Origin: Pseudoduganella sp.
Lineage (GTDB): Bacteria; Pseudomonadota; Gammaproteobacteria; Burkholderiales; Burkholderiaceae_D
DNA: 64,000 nucleotides
Direction: 5' to 3'
Assembly: GCA_021323265.1 (NCBI GenBank)
Contig: JAJTCO010000007.1
Location: 25,328 to 89,327, forward strand
In this document: positions 1 through 7,830 of the stretch, piece by piece
How the letters are laid out: every line of letters begins with the position of its first letter
How positions within the stretch are numbered: position 1 is the first letter of the stretch
Made by a program: the position numbers and the translations under genes
Notes under the pieces: model-generated
Told to the model about the DNA's origin: nothing
The model's database searches: none
Seen by the model: only the letters and a program-made list of their open reading frames with translations

Positions 1-446
1 CGCTGTTTGAGCTGATGGGCAAGAACATCACCCTGGTGGGCGAAAACGGCGACGGCCAGACCACCAAGGTGGCCAACCAGATCATCGTGGCCCTGAACAT
101 CCAGGCCGTGGCGGAAGCGCTGCTGTTCGCCTCCAAGGCCGGCGCCAACCCGGCCAAGGTGCGCGAGGCGCTCATGGGCGGCTTCGCTTCCTCGCGCATC
201 CTGGAAGTGCACGGCGAGCGCATGGTCAAGCGCACCTTCAACCCTGGCTTCCGCATCGCCCTGCACCAGAAGGACCTGAACCTGGCCCTGCAAGGCGCCA
301 AGGCGCTCGGCGTGTCGCTGCCGAACACCTCGGCCACGCAGGAACTGATGAATGCCTGCGCCGCCAACGGCTTGTCCGACCTGGACCACTCCGCGCTGTG
401 CCAGGCAATCGAACTGATGTCCAACCATAAGATCGCACAAGGCTAA
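1..446 (+). CDS. glxR: Tartronate semialdehyde reductase (2-hydroxy-3-oxopropionate reductase), 3' part
   Basis: This is the C-terminal part of a beta-hydroxyacid dehydrogenase that reduces tartronate semialdehyde to D-glycerate with NAD(P)H. The frame is open from the window edge, so the N-terminal Rossmann domain lies outside. Visible are the cofactor/catalytic stretch GDGQTTKVANQI, whose lysine corresponds to the family catalytic Lys, and the helical C-terminal domain ending in a typical LDHSALCQAIELM segment. The stop is 5 nt before a glycerate kinase gene, so the two are co-transcribed. In the glyoxylate carboligase pathway this step follows Gcl, which is probably just upstream. The family is clear; the exact substrate comes from context. 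Confidence 0.88.
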   Translation, partial: LFELMGKNITLVGENGDGQTTKVANQIIVALNIQAVAEALLFASKAGANPAKVREALMGGFASSRILEVHGERMVKRTFNPGFRIALHQKDLNLALQGAKALGVSLPNTSATQELMNACAANGLSDLDHSALCQAIELMSNHKIAQG

Positions 447-451
447 GCACC

Positions 452-1720
452 ATGACCGCGCCCGCACCTCGCCAGCTGTTGCTGGACCTCTACGACGCAG
501 CAGTGAGCGCGGTTCATCCGCGCAACCTGGTGCAGGACTTCCTGCCGCCGCCCCCCGCGAACGGCAGGACCCTCGTCATCGGCGCGGGCAAAGGTGCGGC
601 CGCGATGGCACAAGCTGTGGAACGCAGCTGGACCGGCCCGCTGTCCGGCCTGGTAGTGACGCGTTACGGCCACGGCGCCGAAACGAAACACATTGAAGTG
701 GTCGAAGCGTCGCATCCAGTGCCGGACGACGCGGGGCAGAAAGCCGCCGCCCGCATGCTGGACATGGTGCGCGACCTGAGCGCGGACGACCTGGTCCTGT
801 GCCTGATTTCCGGCGGCGGCTCCGCCCTGCTTGCCCTGCCCGCCGAAGGCATCACCCTGGCCGAAAAACAGGCCCTGAACAAAGCCCTGCTGCGCAGCGG
901 CGCCGCGATCGGCGAAATGAACTGCGTCCGCAAACACCTGTCGGCCATCAAGGGCGGCCGCCTGGCGCTGGCCTGCGGCAAGGCACGCGTGGTGACGCTG
1001 TTGATCTCCGACGTCCCGGGTGACGATCCGCGCGTGATCGCCAGCGGCCCCACCCTGCCGGACGCCACCACCAGCGCAGAGGCGCTGGCCATCCTGCGCA
1101 AATACGCTATCGAGGTGCCGTCCAGCGTGCTGGCCCATCTCGGCTCGCCCGCCAGCGAAACACCCAAGCCTGGCGACACCCGCTTTGAAGGCCACAGCCA
1201 CCACGTAATCGCCACCGCGCAGCACGCACTGGAAGCCGCCGCCGCCAAGGCCCGCACGCTCGGCATCACGCCCTACATCCTGTCCGACGGAATCGAAGGC
1301 GAAGCACGCGACATCGGCCTGATGCACGCCGCCATGGCGCGCCAGGTGATCGCGCGCGGCCAGCCCTTCGCACGGCCCTGCGTGATACTGTCCGGCGGCG
1401 AAACCACCGTCACAGTGCGCGGCAGCGGGCGCGGTGGCCGCAACGTCGAGTTCCTGCTCAGCTTTGCGCTGGCAATGGACGGCGCCGCCGACGTGCACGC
1501 TATCGCCTGCGACACCGACGGCATCGACGGCTCCGAAGACAACGCCGGCGCCGTGTATGGCCCCGACTCGCTGGCGCGCGCCGCGCAGAAAGGCGTGAAC
1601 GGCAAGCAGCTGCTGGCCAATAACGACGCCTACAGCTTCTTCAGCGCACTCGGCGACCTGGTGGCGAGCGGCCCGACCCGTACCAACGTCAACGACTTCC
1701 GCGCCATCCTGATCCAATAA
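452..1720 (+). CDS. Glycerate 2-kinase (MOFRL family)
   Basis: The 422-residue protein belongs to the GckA/TtuD glycerate kinase family (often mis-annotated hydroxypyruvate reductase), which phosphorylates D-glycerate to 2-phosphoglycerate. An N-terminal glycine-rich segment (VIGAGKGAAAMAQ, residues about 41-53), the SGGGSALL motif near residue 120 and the C-terminal MOFRL region (SGGETTVTV then GRGGRNVEFLL, CDTDGIDGSEDNAGA) are all visible. Full length for the family. It lies between glxR and pyruvate kinase, which fits a route from tartronate semialdehyde to pyruvate. Start ATG is preceded by an AAGG about 8 nt upstream. Confidence 0.92.
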   Translation: MTAPAPRQLLLDLYDAAVSAVHPRNLVQDFLPPPPANGRTLVIGAGKGAAAMAQAVERSWTGPLSGLVVTRYGHGAETKHIEVVEASHPVPDDAGQKAAARMLDMVRDLSADDLVLCLISGGGSALLALPAEGITLAEKQALNKALLRSGAAIGEMNCVRKHLSAIKGGRLALACGKARVVTLLISDVPGDDPRVIASGPTLPDATTSAEALAILRKYAIEVPSSVLAHLGSPASETPKPGDTRFEGHSHHVIATAQHALEAAAAKARTLGITPYILSDGIEGEARDIGLMHAAMARQVIARGQPFARPCVILSGGETTVTVRGSGRGGRNVEFLLSFALAMDGAADVHAIACDTDGIDGSEDNAGAVYGPDSLARAAQKGVNGKQLLANNDAYSFFSALGDLVASGPTRTNVNDFRAILIQ

Positions 1721-1735
1721 AAAAGAGAGACTCCC

Positions 1736-3157
1736 ATGCGTCGAGAACGCAAAGCCAAAATCGTAGCCACCCTCGGCCCAGCCAGCTCCGACCACGCCAC
1801 CATCAAGGCGCTGTTCGAAGCCGGCGCCGATGTGTTCCGCTTCAACTTCAGCCACGGCAGCCACGCCGACCACGAAGCCCGCTACGGCATCGTGCGCTCC
1901 ATCGAACGCGAGCTGGGACGCCCCATCGCCATCCTGGCCGACCTGCAAGGGCCCAAGCTGCGCATCGGCCAGTTCGAAGGCGGCAAGATTATGCTGCGCG
2001 AAGGCGCCGAGTTCCAGCTGGACCAGGCGCCCACGCCCGGCAGCACATCGCGCGTCTGCCTGCCGCACCCCGAGCTGTTCGCCGCCGTCAGCGCCGGACA
2101 ATCGCTGCTGCTCGATGATGGCCGCATCCGACTGGAAGTGCTGGCCAGCGACGCCGGCACCATCCGCACCCGCGTGGTGAACGGCGGCGTGCTGTCCGAC
2201 CGCAAAGGCGTGAACGTGCCCGACGCCGTGCTACCCATTCCCGCGCTCACGGCCAAAGACCGGACCGACCTGGACTTCGCCCTTCGCCTGGGCGTGGACT
2301 GGATCGCCCTCTCCTTCGTGCAGCTGCCGGAAGACGTGGAGCAAGCCAAGGAGCTCGTAGCCGGCCGCGCCGGCGTGCTGTCCAAGCTGGAAAAACCCGC
2401 CGCCCTCGACCGGCTGGAAGAAATCGTCCGCGTATCGGATGCCATCATGGTCGCACGCGGCGACCTCGGCGTGGAGCTGCCGCCAGAACGCGTGCCCGGC
2501 GTACAGAAACGCATCGTCCGCCTGTGCCGCAAGCACGGCAAGCCAGTGGTGGTCGCAACCCAGATGCTGGAATCCATGGTCAGCGCACCCGTGCCAACCC
2601 GCGCCGAAGCGTCCGACGTCGCCAACGCCGTCTATGAAGGCGCCGACGCCGTCATGCTGTCCGCCGAATCCGCCAGCGGCGCCTACCCGGTGCAGGCGGT
2701 GTCGATCATGAACCGCATCATCTGCGAAGTGGAACGCGACCCGTTGTACCCCGCCATGATCGAAGCGCAGCACCAGGCACCGCTGCCGAACAAGGGTGAC
2801 GCCATCAGCGCCGCCATGCGCGACGCCGCGCGCATCATGGGCGCCAAGGCCATGGTCGCCTACACCACCTCCGGCCACAGCAGCCTGCGCACAGCCCGCG
2901 AGCGGCCAATGGCACCGATTGTCAGCATCACCCCGCGCCAGGAAACCGCACGCCGCCTGGCCTTAGCCTGGGGCGTTCACAACACCGTCAGCAAGGACGT
3001 GCACAGCGTCGATGAAATGGTCGCCGCAGCCTGCCGCACCGCGCTACGCGAAGGATTCGTGCAGCCCGGCGACCATATCGCCATCGCCGCCGGCACGCCA
3101 TTTGGCCAGCCAGGCAGCACCAACCTGCTGCGCCTGGCCGAGATATGGCCGCAGTAA
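1736..3157 (+). CDS. pyk: Pyruvate kinase
   Basis: The 473-residue protein converts phosphoenolpyruvate and ADP to pyruvate and ATP. The TIM-barrel signatures are intact: FNFSHGSH near residue 37, LADLQGPKLRIG, the catalytic lysine region SKLEKPAALDRL, the Mg-binding ARGDLGVELP, and ATQMLESM followed by PTRAEASDVANAV. The C-terminal allosteric domain is present. It starts 15 nt after the glycerate kinase stop, behind a GAGAGA ribosome site, and a terminator follows its stop. The position suggests it is the isozyme dedicated to glycerate/glyoxylate assimilation (TtuE-like) rather than the glycolytic housekeeping copy; that is inferred from context only. Confidence 0.95.
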   Translation: MRRERKAKIVATLGPASSDHATIKALFEAGADVFRFNFSHGSHADHEARYGIVRSIERELGRPIAILADLQGPKLRIGQFEGGKIMLREGAEFQLDQAPTPGSTSRVCLPHPELFAAVSAGQSLLLDDGRIRLEVLASDAGTIRTRVVNGGVLSDRKGVNVPDAVLPIPALTAKDRTDLDFALRLGVDWIALSFVQLPEDVEQAKELVAGRAGVLSKLEKPAALDRLEEIVRVSDAIMVARGDLGVELPPERVPGVQKRIVRLCRKHGKPVVVATQMLESMVSAPVPTRAEASDVANAVYEGADAVMLSAESASGAYPVQAVSIMNRIICEVERDPLYPAMIEAQHQAPLPNKGDAISAAMRDAARIMGAKAMVAYTTSGHSSLRTARERPMAPIVSITPRQETARRLALAWGVHNTVSKDVHSVDEMVAAACRTALREGFVQPGDHIAIAAGTPFGQPGSTNLLRLAEIWPQ

Positions 3158-3186
3158 AGATCAACCCGTAACGACTTTCTCTTTTA

Positions 3187-3218
3187 ACGCCGGTCCTCCA
3201 ACCGGCGTCTTTTTTTTT
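3187..3218 (+). terminator. Rho-independent terminator after pyruvate kinase
   Basis: An 8-bp perfect stem (ACGCCGGT / ACCGGCGT) with a 6-nt loop CCTCCA is followed by CT and eight T residues. It lies 30 nt after the pyk stop and closes the glxR-glycerate kinase-pyk transcript. Confidence 0.9.
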
Positions 3219-3242
3219 GGATCACCTGTCGAGATTGCGGCG

Positions 3243-3590
3243 CTAATTGTTGTATCGAACGTAAGCCTGAAAAGCCTGAAGTGCCGAGGCATTTACAAAG
3301 TAGACGTGCAATTGCGTATCACTTATTTCGAACTCGACCGTAAACTTAATTGGCGTGCGCGTTCGCGGCGACTCGTTACCATGAAACATGGTGGCGGATG
3401 TGACTGGGCCAGCAATGCCTTCGAATCGGAATTCTGATTTTCCATCGTTATGCACAACGCTGAATTTTAGCGAAGTGACCGGCCGCGTATATGGCCCCAG
3501 ATCCGCGGCCGCATATCCACGATTCTCATCGTCGTGACCAAGATAGTCCCCGTGCAAATCGACCGAGAAAGGTCTTCCAGCTTCGCGCAA
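3243..3590 (-). CDS. Hypothetical protein, possibly the frameshifted 3' half of the upstream gene
   Basis: No family is recognised. From a TTG codon at 3590 the frame encodes 115 residues with a mixed alpha/beta look and no signal or membrane segment. The same frame is open further upstream to a stop at 3681-3683, and those extra 30 codons read as plausible protein (WLDSYRTKIW, LPDALCEILL). They contain no ATG, GTG or other TTG, so a normal start is hard to place. This frame overlaps the end of the preceding minus-strand gene in the -1 frame. Either a single gene of about 240 codons is frameshifted, or a downstream gene starts weakly at TTG. Confidence 0.5.
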   Translation of the reverse strand: MREAGRPFSVDLHGDYLGHDDENRGYAAADLGPYTRPVTSLKFSVVHNDGKSEFRFEGIAGPVTSATMFHGNESPRTRTPIKFTVEFEISDTQLHVYFVNASALQAFQAYVRYNN

Positions 3591-3652
3591 TAGGATTTCG
3601 CATAGCGCATCAGGAAGCGAACCACGTCGCCAAATCTTTGTCCGATACGAGT

Positions 3653-3952
3653 CTAGCCATGGGGCTTCGACAAGTCGAGCTTAGCAAAACTTTGATACTT
3701 CGCCCTCGTTACTTCACCGTGTTTCGGATTTATCAGCGCTACGATCTGATCAATGTCGTCGTTTGACAGGCCCGATGGTATTTCGCCTAACAGCACCTTC
3801 GCAGAATCGCGGCAACCTCGCAGGTACTGTTCAAGCATGAGAGCAGCAAGTTCTGGAGACTCCAGCTTACCCAGAACGGCATTTCTGCGTAGTTCGAAAT
3901 AGCGAGAAACCTGTTCAGCCAAGTTCTCGATAAGATCTGCGTTAGAGGACAT
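3653..3952 (-). CDS. Hypothetical protein (small, helical)
   Basis: No family is recognised. The 99-residue product is charged and mostly helical (LIENLAEQVSRYFELRR near the N-terminus) and soluble. ATG at 3952 is chosen over GTG at 3964 because GGAAG lies about 6 nt before the ATG. The frame ends in KPHG-stop, while the -1 frame across this end stays open into the next ORF; the two may be halves of one protein. Base composition is more AT-rich than the flanking metabolic genes, as in the whole 3.2-5.3 kb patch. Confidence 0.55.
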   Translation of the reverse strand: MSSNADLIENLAEQVSRYFELRRNAVLGKLESPELAALMLEQYLRGCRDSAKVLLGEIPSGLSNDDIDQIVALINPKHGEVTRAKYQSFAKLDLSKPHG

Positions 3953-4353
3953 CTGTTCTTCCACTTCCTTTAGAAATCAACGAATGTGGCTCGTTTCCAC
4001 AAGATCCGCTGTTGGCGTCCGACTGTGGCATTAGAAGTTCTTATGCAATTCATGCTCTTGTGCGAACGCCGTTGCGCCGCGTTGGTGCGCGAGAATTCAA
4101 ATTAAGTCGCAGACGAAAGTAGCGAACTTCTGTCGGCTTTTGGCCGCAACGAGCCAACGCGATGTAGCGTAGCATTTTGCCAGTCTGAAAGGTTCACACT
4201 TAGACACCTCGGCCGCTATAGCCCGATGCAAACGTCTTAGCCTGGGGAAGATGTGAGCTTGCATGATTTTCAACTAGGACATTTTGTCCAATGGATGGCA
4301 ATTGCGTTGTGCGAGTATGCTTCAGCTCGTACAGTAGCTTGGAATTGCTCGAA
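3953..4353. other. Intergenic stretch without a supported gene
   Basis: About 400 nt separate the minus-strand small gene from the plus-strand membrane protein. The stretch must hold the promoter of the minus-strand gene and probably that of the membrane protein. I see no convincing tRNA, strong hairpin, repeat or additional coding frame. The composition is clearly lower in GC than the surrounding genes. Confidence 0.5.
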
Positions 4354-4590
4354 ATGGAATGGATCCCGATAGTCTTAGGTACGTTCAAGGCCGTCGTGCT
4401 TTGTACGGGTATGTTCTTCGCCATCAAGTGGCATTACGATCAAGGGCAGAAGGAGGAGGCGAAGGAGAGGCAAGCAGTGTTACGGACGGGCGGCAAGGTA
4501 GTCACAGCCTTCTTGCTGTCGCTTTTGGTCCTGGGGTTCGTCACTTTCGTCTTTAGCCAGACGCTTGGTCTGGATTTGTCTTTCCCATGA
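4354..4590 (+). CDS. Small membrane protein of unknown function
   Basis: The 78-residue product has two predicted membrane segments, WIPIVLGTFKAVVLCTGMFFAI near the N-terminus and VTAFLLSLLVLGFVTFVF near the C-terminus. They are joined by a charged cytoplasmic-type loop with KWHYDQGQKEEAKERQ. A longer frame begins at 4291, but its first 21 residues look non-natural. ATG at 4354 has GGA about 10 nt upstream and begins directly with the hydrophobic segment. No family or operon partner is recognised, and function is unknown. Confidence 0.6.
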   Translation: MEWIPIVLGTFKAVVLCTGMFFAIKWHYDQGQKEEAKERQAVLRTGGKVVTAFLLSLLVLGFVTFVFSQTLGLDLSFP

Positions 4591-4723
4591 TGGCAAAGAA
4601 CACGCGGCCAGTTGGAGGGGCGCGATTCCCATTTAAGGCAGGCGTTTCGAGATAGGGCGGGACTGCAACGAGTTCTGAGAATTTGCGAGGCTTAGGAGCG
4701 GCTCCTGGCCGACAGGAGGCGAT

Positions 4724-5242
4724 TCACTTGCGCTCACGCATGTAACTACTGATTGCATTGCCGTTCAGCTCAATCTCCATCTCGTAGGTCATTCCCAGGC
4801 GCTCGGCAACGCGACGCGATGATTCATTGCCAGGACTGATAAGAGCCCGAACTTTCAGTTCGCGTCGAACCTCGAACACATACTTCAAGACCGCCGCAGC
4901 CGCCTCGTTCGCGATGCCTTTCCCCCAGAATGCTCGATAAGTATTCCATCCCATTTCCATCACCGTTGACTGTTCGCGATAGAAAGCTCCCACACTACCG
5001 ACGAGCTGGCCGGTCTGCTTGTCCTCTATAGCCCACCAACCAGCTCCGTGAACAAGCCACAATCCAGCATGTGAAGTGAAGATTCTCCAAGCCGTCTGAC
5101 GGTCAGCTGAGCCTAAGTGCACTGAACTTTCCGAATTCGCCAAATGGTCCGCAAACAAGTCGAAGTCGGCGCGCCGATATTCGCGAAGCGTAAGTCGTTC
5201 TGTCTCAAGGTGCGGGACGGAAGTGGTGAACGCGTGATTCAT
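4724..5242 (-). CDS. GNAT family N-acetyltransferase (RimJ-like)
   Basis: The 172-residue protein has the layout of the RimJ/RimL type of GNAT acetyltransferases, which transfer acetyl from acetyl-CoA to an amino group of a protein or small molecule. Seen are the opening LETERLTLREYR, the strand GQLVGSVGAF, the WNTYRAFWGKGIANEAA region where the acetyl-CoA pyrophosphate loop lies, and the closing NESSRRVAERLGMTYE. The ORF is open further upstream, but the first 31 residues do not resemble the family, so ATG at 5242 is preferred. Its substrate cannot be read from the sequence, and neighbouring genes give no hint. Confidence 0.82.
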   Translation of the reverse strand: MNHAFTTSVPHLETERLTLREYRRADFDLFADHLANSESSVHLGSADRQTAWRIFTSHAGLWLVHGAGWWAIEDKQTGQLVGSVGAFYREQSTVMEMGWNTYRAFWGKGIANEAAAAVLKYVFEVRRELKVRALISPGNESSRRVAERLGMTYEMEIELNGNAISSYMRERK

Positions 5243-5335
5243 CAGGAGTGCATCCTTCAAAGTTTCAATGGTGACTACCGGTCCGGCCTTTCCAGAAATG
5301 CCTCCCACTACATGCCGATATCCAGCCGCCGACAA

Positions 5336-5878
5336 CTACTCAACGCAACTGCAGGGACTTACTTTCGCCGCTTCAAAGGCGCTTTCCGCATCCAACATGG
5401 CCGGTGTAGGGGTGGGGCCGACATCCTGGGTATTGAAGTGGATCACCTTGTCGCCGGCCACAATTGCATACATCGTGCCCACGGTTTCCACGTCTTCCAG
5501 CTTACCCGTCCAACGCAACTTTGCGGCAGGGATGCCGCCAATGACAAGTGAAACGGGCTCGGTGCGGTTGAAGGCCGTGCGAGTTCGCTGCATGGAACTC
5601 GCGAAATCCAGCAAAAACTCCGCGGCGGGACGTTCTCGCGCGGGTACGCCATCGAACTTTAGCGCCGGATCGATGTCAATGACGGTAACCTGAAAAGTGG
5701 TTTGACCTATTGGTCCACTCTCCTTCGTGTATCCAACGTGAACTGCAGGACCTTGTGCCTGTCGTAGTGGCCCATCAAAACCTTCAGGTACGGTGACTGT
5801 AACCGACTTCACCGTCACGTCAGTGGCAGCTGCCAGCAGGGGAAGTAGCAGCGCGACGAGTAATAGGATCTTCTTCAT
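5336..5878 (-). CDS. Secreted protein of unknown function
   Basis: The 180-residue product starts with a clear Sec signal peptide (MKKILLLVALLLPLLAAA) and is otherwise soluble and rich in beta-prone segments (DVTVKSVTVTVPEGF, TTFQVTVIDIDP). I do not recognise the family. It is probably periplasmic. The ORF is open beyond the ATG, but upstream residues are shadow-like. It ends with a cysteine pair (SPCSCVE). Upstream, at 5928-5978, lies a promoter-like motif shared with the gene at 11468-12151, so the two may be co-regulated. Confidence 0.65.
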   Translation of the reverse strand: MKKILLLVALLLPLLAAATDVTVKSVTVTVPEGFDGPLRQAQGPAVHVGYTKESGPIGQTTFQVTVIDIDPALKFDGVPARERPAAEFLLDFASSMQRTRTAFNRTEPVSLVIGGIPAAKLRWTGKLEDVETVGTMYAIVAGDKVIHFNTQDVGPTPTPAMLDAESAFEAAKVSPCSCVE

Positions 5879-5927
5879 GCTGTTGAACTTGGTCGGATAC
5901 CTGCCTTCCGCACTAAGCGCGGAACGT

Positions 5928-5978
5928 CGCAGCATATCACCTTGGTCCAGCAGAAAAATGCGCGAATTCTCACGCGAA
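5928..5978 (-). promoter_or_regulatory. Promoter-like element, copy A of a shared 50-nt motif
   Basis: Read on the minus strand, this begins TTCGCGTGAGAATTCG and ends with TATGCTGCG. The TATGCT hexamer (5931-5936) would be a -10 box 53 nt before the ATG of the secreted protein. A second copy at 12194-12243 has the same two ends and a spacer one nt shorter, again ending about 50 nt before a minus-strand ATG. The -35 region is not a good sigma-70 match, so the class of promoter is unclear. Confidence 0.5.
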
Positions 5979-6035
5979 GAGCTAGTGCTGCCGGCGCATG
6001 GCGAAGCGTGAACTTCCCATGGCCGGCCACCGCAA

Positions 6036-7346
6036 CTATTCGCCGCGTTGGTGGACTTGTCTGCCTGCCGCGTAAGTGGCGGCAACTGCGCGGTCGTCGC
6101 CGAGCAGCGCCAGCGCAAACAATAGCTCTTCCAGGCTGTTGCAGCGTGTTGTGCGACGCTCCAGCAGCGGTGTGGCTTTCGGATCGAGCACGATGAAGTC
6201 CGCCTCGGCGCCTGGCACGAAATTGCCGACCACGCCTTCCAGCCGCATGCTGCGCGCGCCGCCCAGCGTAGCCAGGTAGAACATGCGCAGCGCCGGCAGG
6301 TAGGTGCCGCCCATGCGCGCCACCTTGTACGTTTCATTCATGGTCTGCAGCATGGAGAACGAGGTCCCGCCGCCGACGTCCGTTGCCAGCGACAACGCCA
6401 CCTGCTGCCTGTCGGCAGCGGCGAAGTCGAACAGGCCGCTGCCCAGGAACAGGTTGGACGTGGCGCACATCGACACCGCGGCGCCGGTGGCCGCCATGCG
6501 GGCCCGGTCCTCGTTGTCCAGCCAGATGCAGTGCGCGTACATCGAGCGCGGGCGCAGCAGGCCAAGCTGGTCGTACACGTCCAGGTAGCTGCGGGCTTCT
6601 GGAAACAACGACTTGACCCACGCCACTTCATCGGTGTTTTCGGCGACGTGCGTCTGGACGTAGGTGTCCGGATACGCGCGCGCCAGTTCGCCGCACACGC
6701 GCAACTGGGCCTCGCTTGACGTGGGCGCGAAGCGCGGCGTCAGCGCGTACATATTGCGGCCCTTGTTGTGCCAGCGGTGGATCAGTTCCTCGCTTTCGCG
6801 GGCGCCGCTTTCCGCCGTGTCCTGCAGGAACTCCGGGCAGTGGCGGTCCATCATCACCTTGCCCGCCGCCATGCGCAGGTCATACGCTTCGGCCGCGCCG
6901 AAGAAGGCGTCCACCGATTCCTGGTGCACGGTGCAGTACACCATCGCTGTGGTGGTCCCGCAACGCAGCAGCTCCTTCACGAAGAAGTCGGCCACGCCGC
7001 GCGCGTGCGCCGGGTCCTTGAACTGCCGTTCGGTGGGGAACGTGTACGTATCTAGCCATGGCAGCAGGCCGGGTGCGGGCGAGGCGATCATGTCCGTCTG
7101 CGGATAATGGATGTGGGTGTCGATAAAGCCGGGCATGATGATCTTGCCGCGGTAATCGCGCACCTGCGTGCCTGGCGGCAGCGTGTCCTTCAACTGGTCG
7201 TAATCGCCGGCGGCCCGCACCCGGCCGTCCTGCAGCATCAGCAGGCCATCCTCATGCCACGCATGGGCCCTGTCGCTGGCCGCCGGATCGGCCGTGAAAT
7301 GCAGGATGCTGGCGCGGAAGGCCTTGATGCCTGTTTCCTTCTGCAT
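6036..7346 (-). CDS. guaD: Guanine deaminase
   Basis: The 436-residue amidohydrolase deaminates guanine to xanthine and ammonia. The metal site is intact: PGFIDTHIHYPQTD (His-x-His) near residue 74, QTHVAEN, AHCIWLDNED and the aspartate in LATDVGGGTS. The family-typical PWLDTYTFPTE and cysteine-rich region ELLRCGTTTAMVYCTVH are also seen. It starts 3 nt after the stop of the hydroxyisourate hydrolase gene, so they form one minus-strand transcript. It feeds xanthine to the XdhAB encoded further along. Confidence 0.95.
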   Translation of the reverse strand: MQKETGIKAFRASILHFTADPAASDRAHAWHEDGLLMLQDGRVRAAGDYDQLKDTLPPGTQVRDYRGKIIMPGFIDTHIHYPQTDMIASPAPGLLPWLDTYTFPTERQFKDPAHARGVADFFVKELLRCGTTTAMVYCTVHQESVDAFFGAAEAYDLRMAAGKVMMDRHCPEFLQDTAESGARESEELIHRWHNKGRNMYALTPRFAPTSSEAQLRVCGELARAYPDTYVQTHVAENTDEVAWVKSLFPEARSYLDVYDQLGLLRPRSMYAHCIWLDNEDRARMAATGAAVSMCATSNLFLGSGLFDFAAADRQQVALSLATDVGGGTSFSMLQTMNETYKVARMGGTYLPALRMFYLATLGGARSMRLEGVVGNFVPGAEADFIVLDPKATPLLERRTTRCNSLEELLFALALLGDDRAVAATYAAGRQVHQRGE

Positions 7347-7349
7347 GGC

Positions 7350-7703
7350 TTAGCTTCCCCGGTAAGTGGAGTAGGCCCAGGGCGACACCACGATCGGCAC
7401 GTGATAGTTCGCTGCGGCATCCGCAATGCCGAAGGCGATGATCACTTCATCCACGAAGCGCGGCTCCGGCAGGCTGACGCCCTGCCCTGCGAAATAGTCG
7501 CCCGCCGCAAACACCAGTTCGTACTTGCCGCGCTTAAGGTCGCCGCCCGCCAGCAAGGGCTGTTCGCAGCGGCCATCGAGGTTGGTGACTGCGGTCTTGA
7601 GCAGCGTTTTCTGGTCGCCGTCCACGCGGAACAGCTTCACCTTGACGCCCGCGCCGGGTTTGCCCTGGGTGATGTCCAGGACGTGTGTACTTAACTTGCC
7701 CAT
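7350..7703 (-). CDS. uraH: 5-hydroxyisourate hydrolase
   Basis: The 117-residue transthyretin-like protein hydrolyses 5-hydroxyisourate, the product of urate oxidase, to OHCU. Both signatures are present: LSTHVLDITQGKPG at the start, with the active-site His, and the C-terminal YRGS tetrapeptide preceded by YHVPIVVSPWAYSTY. Two adjacent ATGs occur at 7706 and 7703; AAGGAG is better spaced for 7703. It is the first gene of a minus-strand pair with guaD and is divergent from the Tsx-like channel gene. Confidence 0.95.
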   Translation of the reverse strand: MGKLSTHVLDITQGKPGAGVKVKLFRVDGDQKTLLKTAVTNLDGRCEQPLLAGGDLKRGKYELVFAAGDYFAGQGVSLPEPRFVDEVIIAFGIADAAANYHVPIVVSPWAYSTYRGS

Positions 7704-7830
7704 CATGTCTCCTTGAGTAATGGGCCGATCTTATACGGCTGGCCATCGCGGTATATACCTGGTGGTGAATATCAACCATGAGCTTGACGGACATAATCGG
7801 GATTCCATATCAAAAAATACAGGAGACAAC
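7704..7830. promoter_or_regulatory. Divergent promoter region between uraH and the tsx-like gene
   Basis: This 127-nt region must drive two purine transcripts in opposite directions. It holds a perfect 10-bp palindrome GGTATATACC at 7750-7759 and a CTTATAC string at 7730-7736. The latter recurs inside the palindrome upstream of the LysR gene (15309-15320). It is therefore a candidate operator for that regulator or for a urate-responsive factor. No clear -35/-10 pair is assigned. Confidence 0.4.

Noticed and set aside
443..2101. Long minus-strand frame opposite glycerate kinase and pyruvate kinase
   Set aside because: It is antisense to two clear genes, has unnatural residue composition, and is explained by high GC at third positions.
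4200..4427. 75-codon minus-strand frame
   Set aside because: It overlaps the better-supported membrane protein, has no ribosome site and no recognisable feature.
7737..7830. Possible purine or xanthine riboswitch before the Tsx-like gene
   Set aside because: The region has a GGTATATACC palindrome and short complementary stretches, but I could not build a convincing conserved RNA fold.
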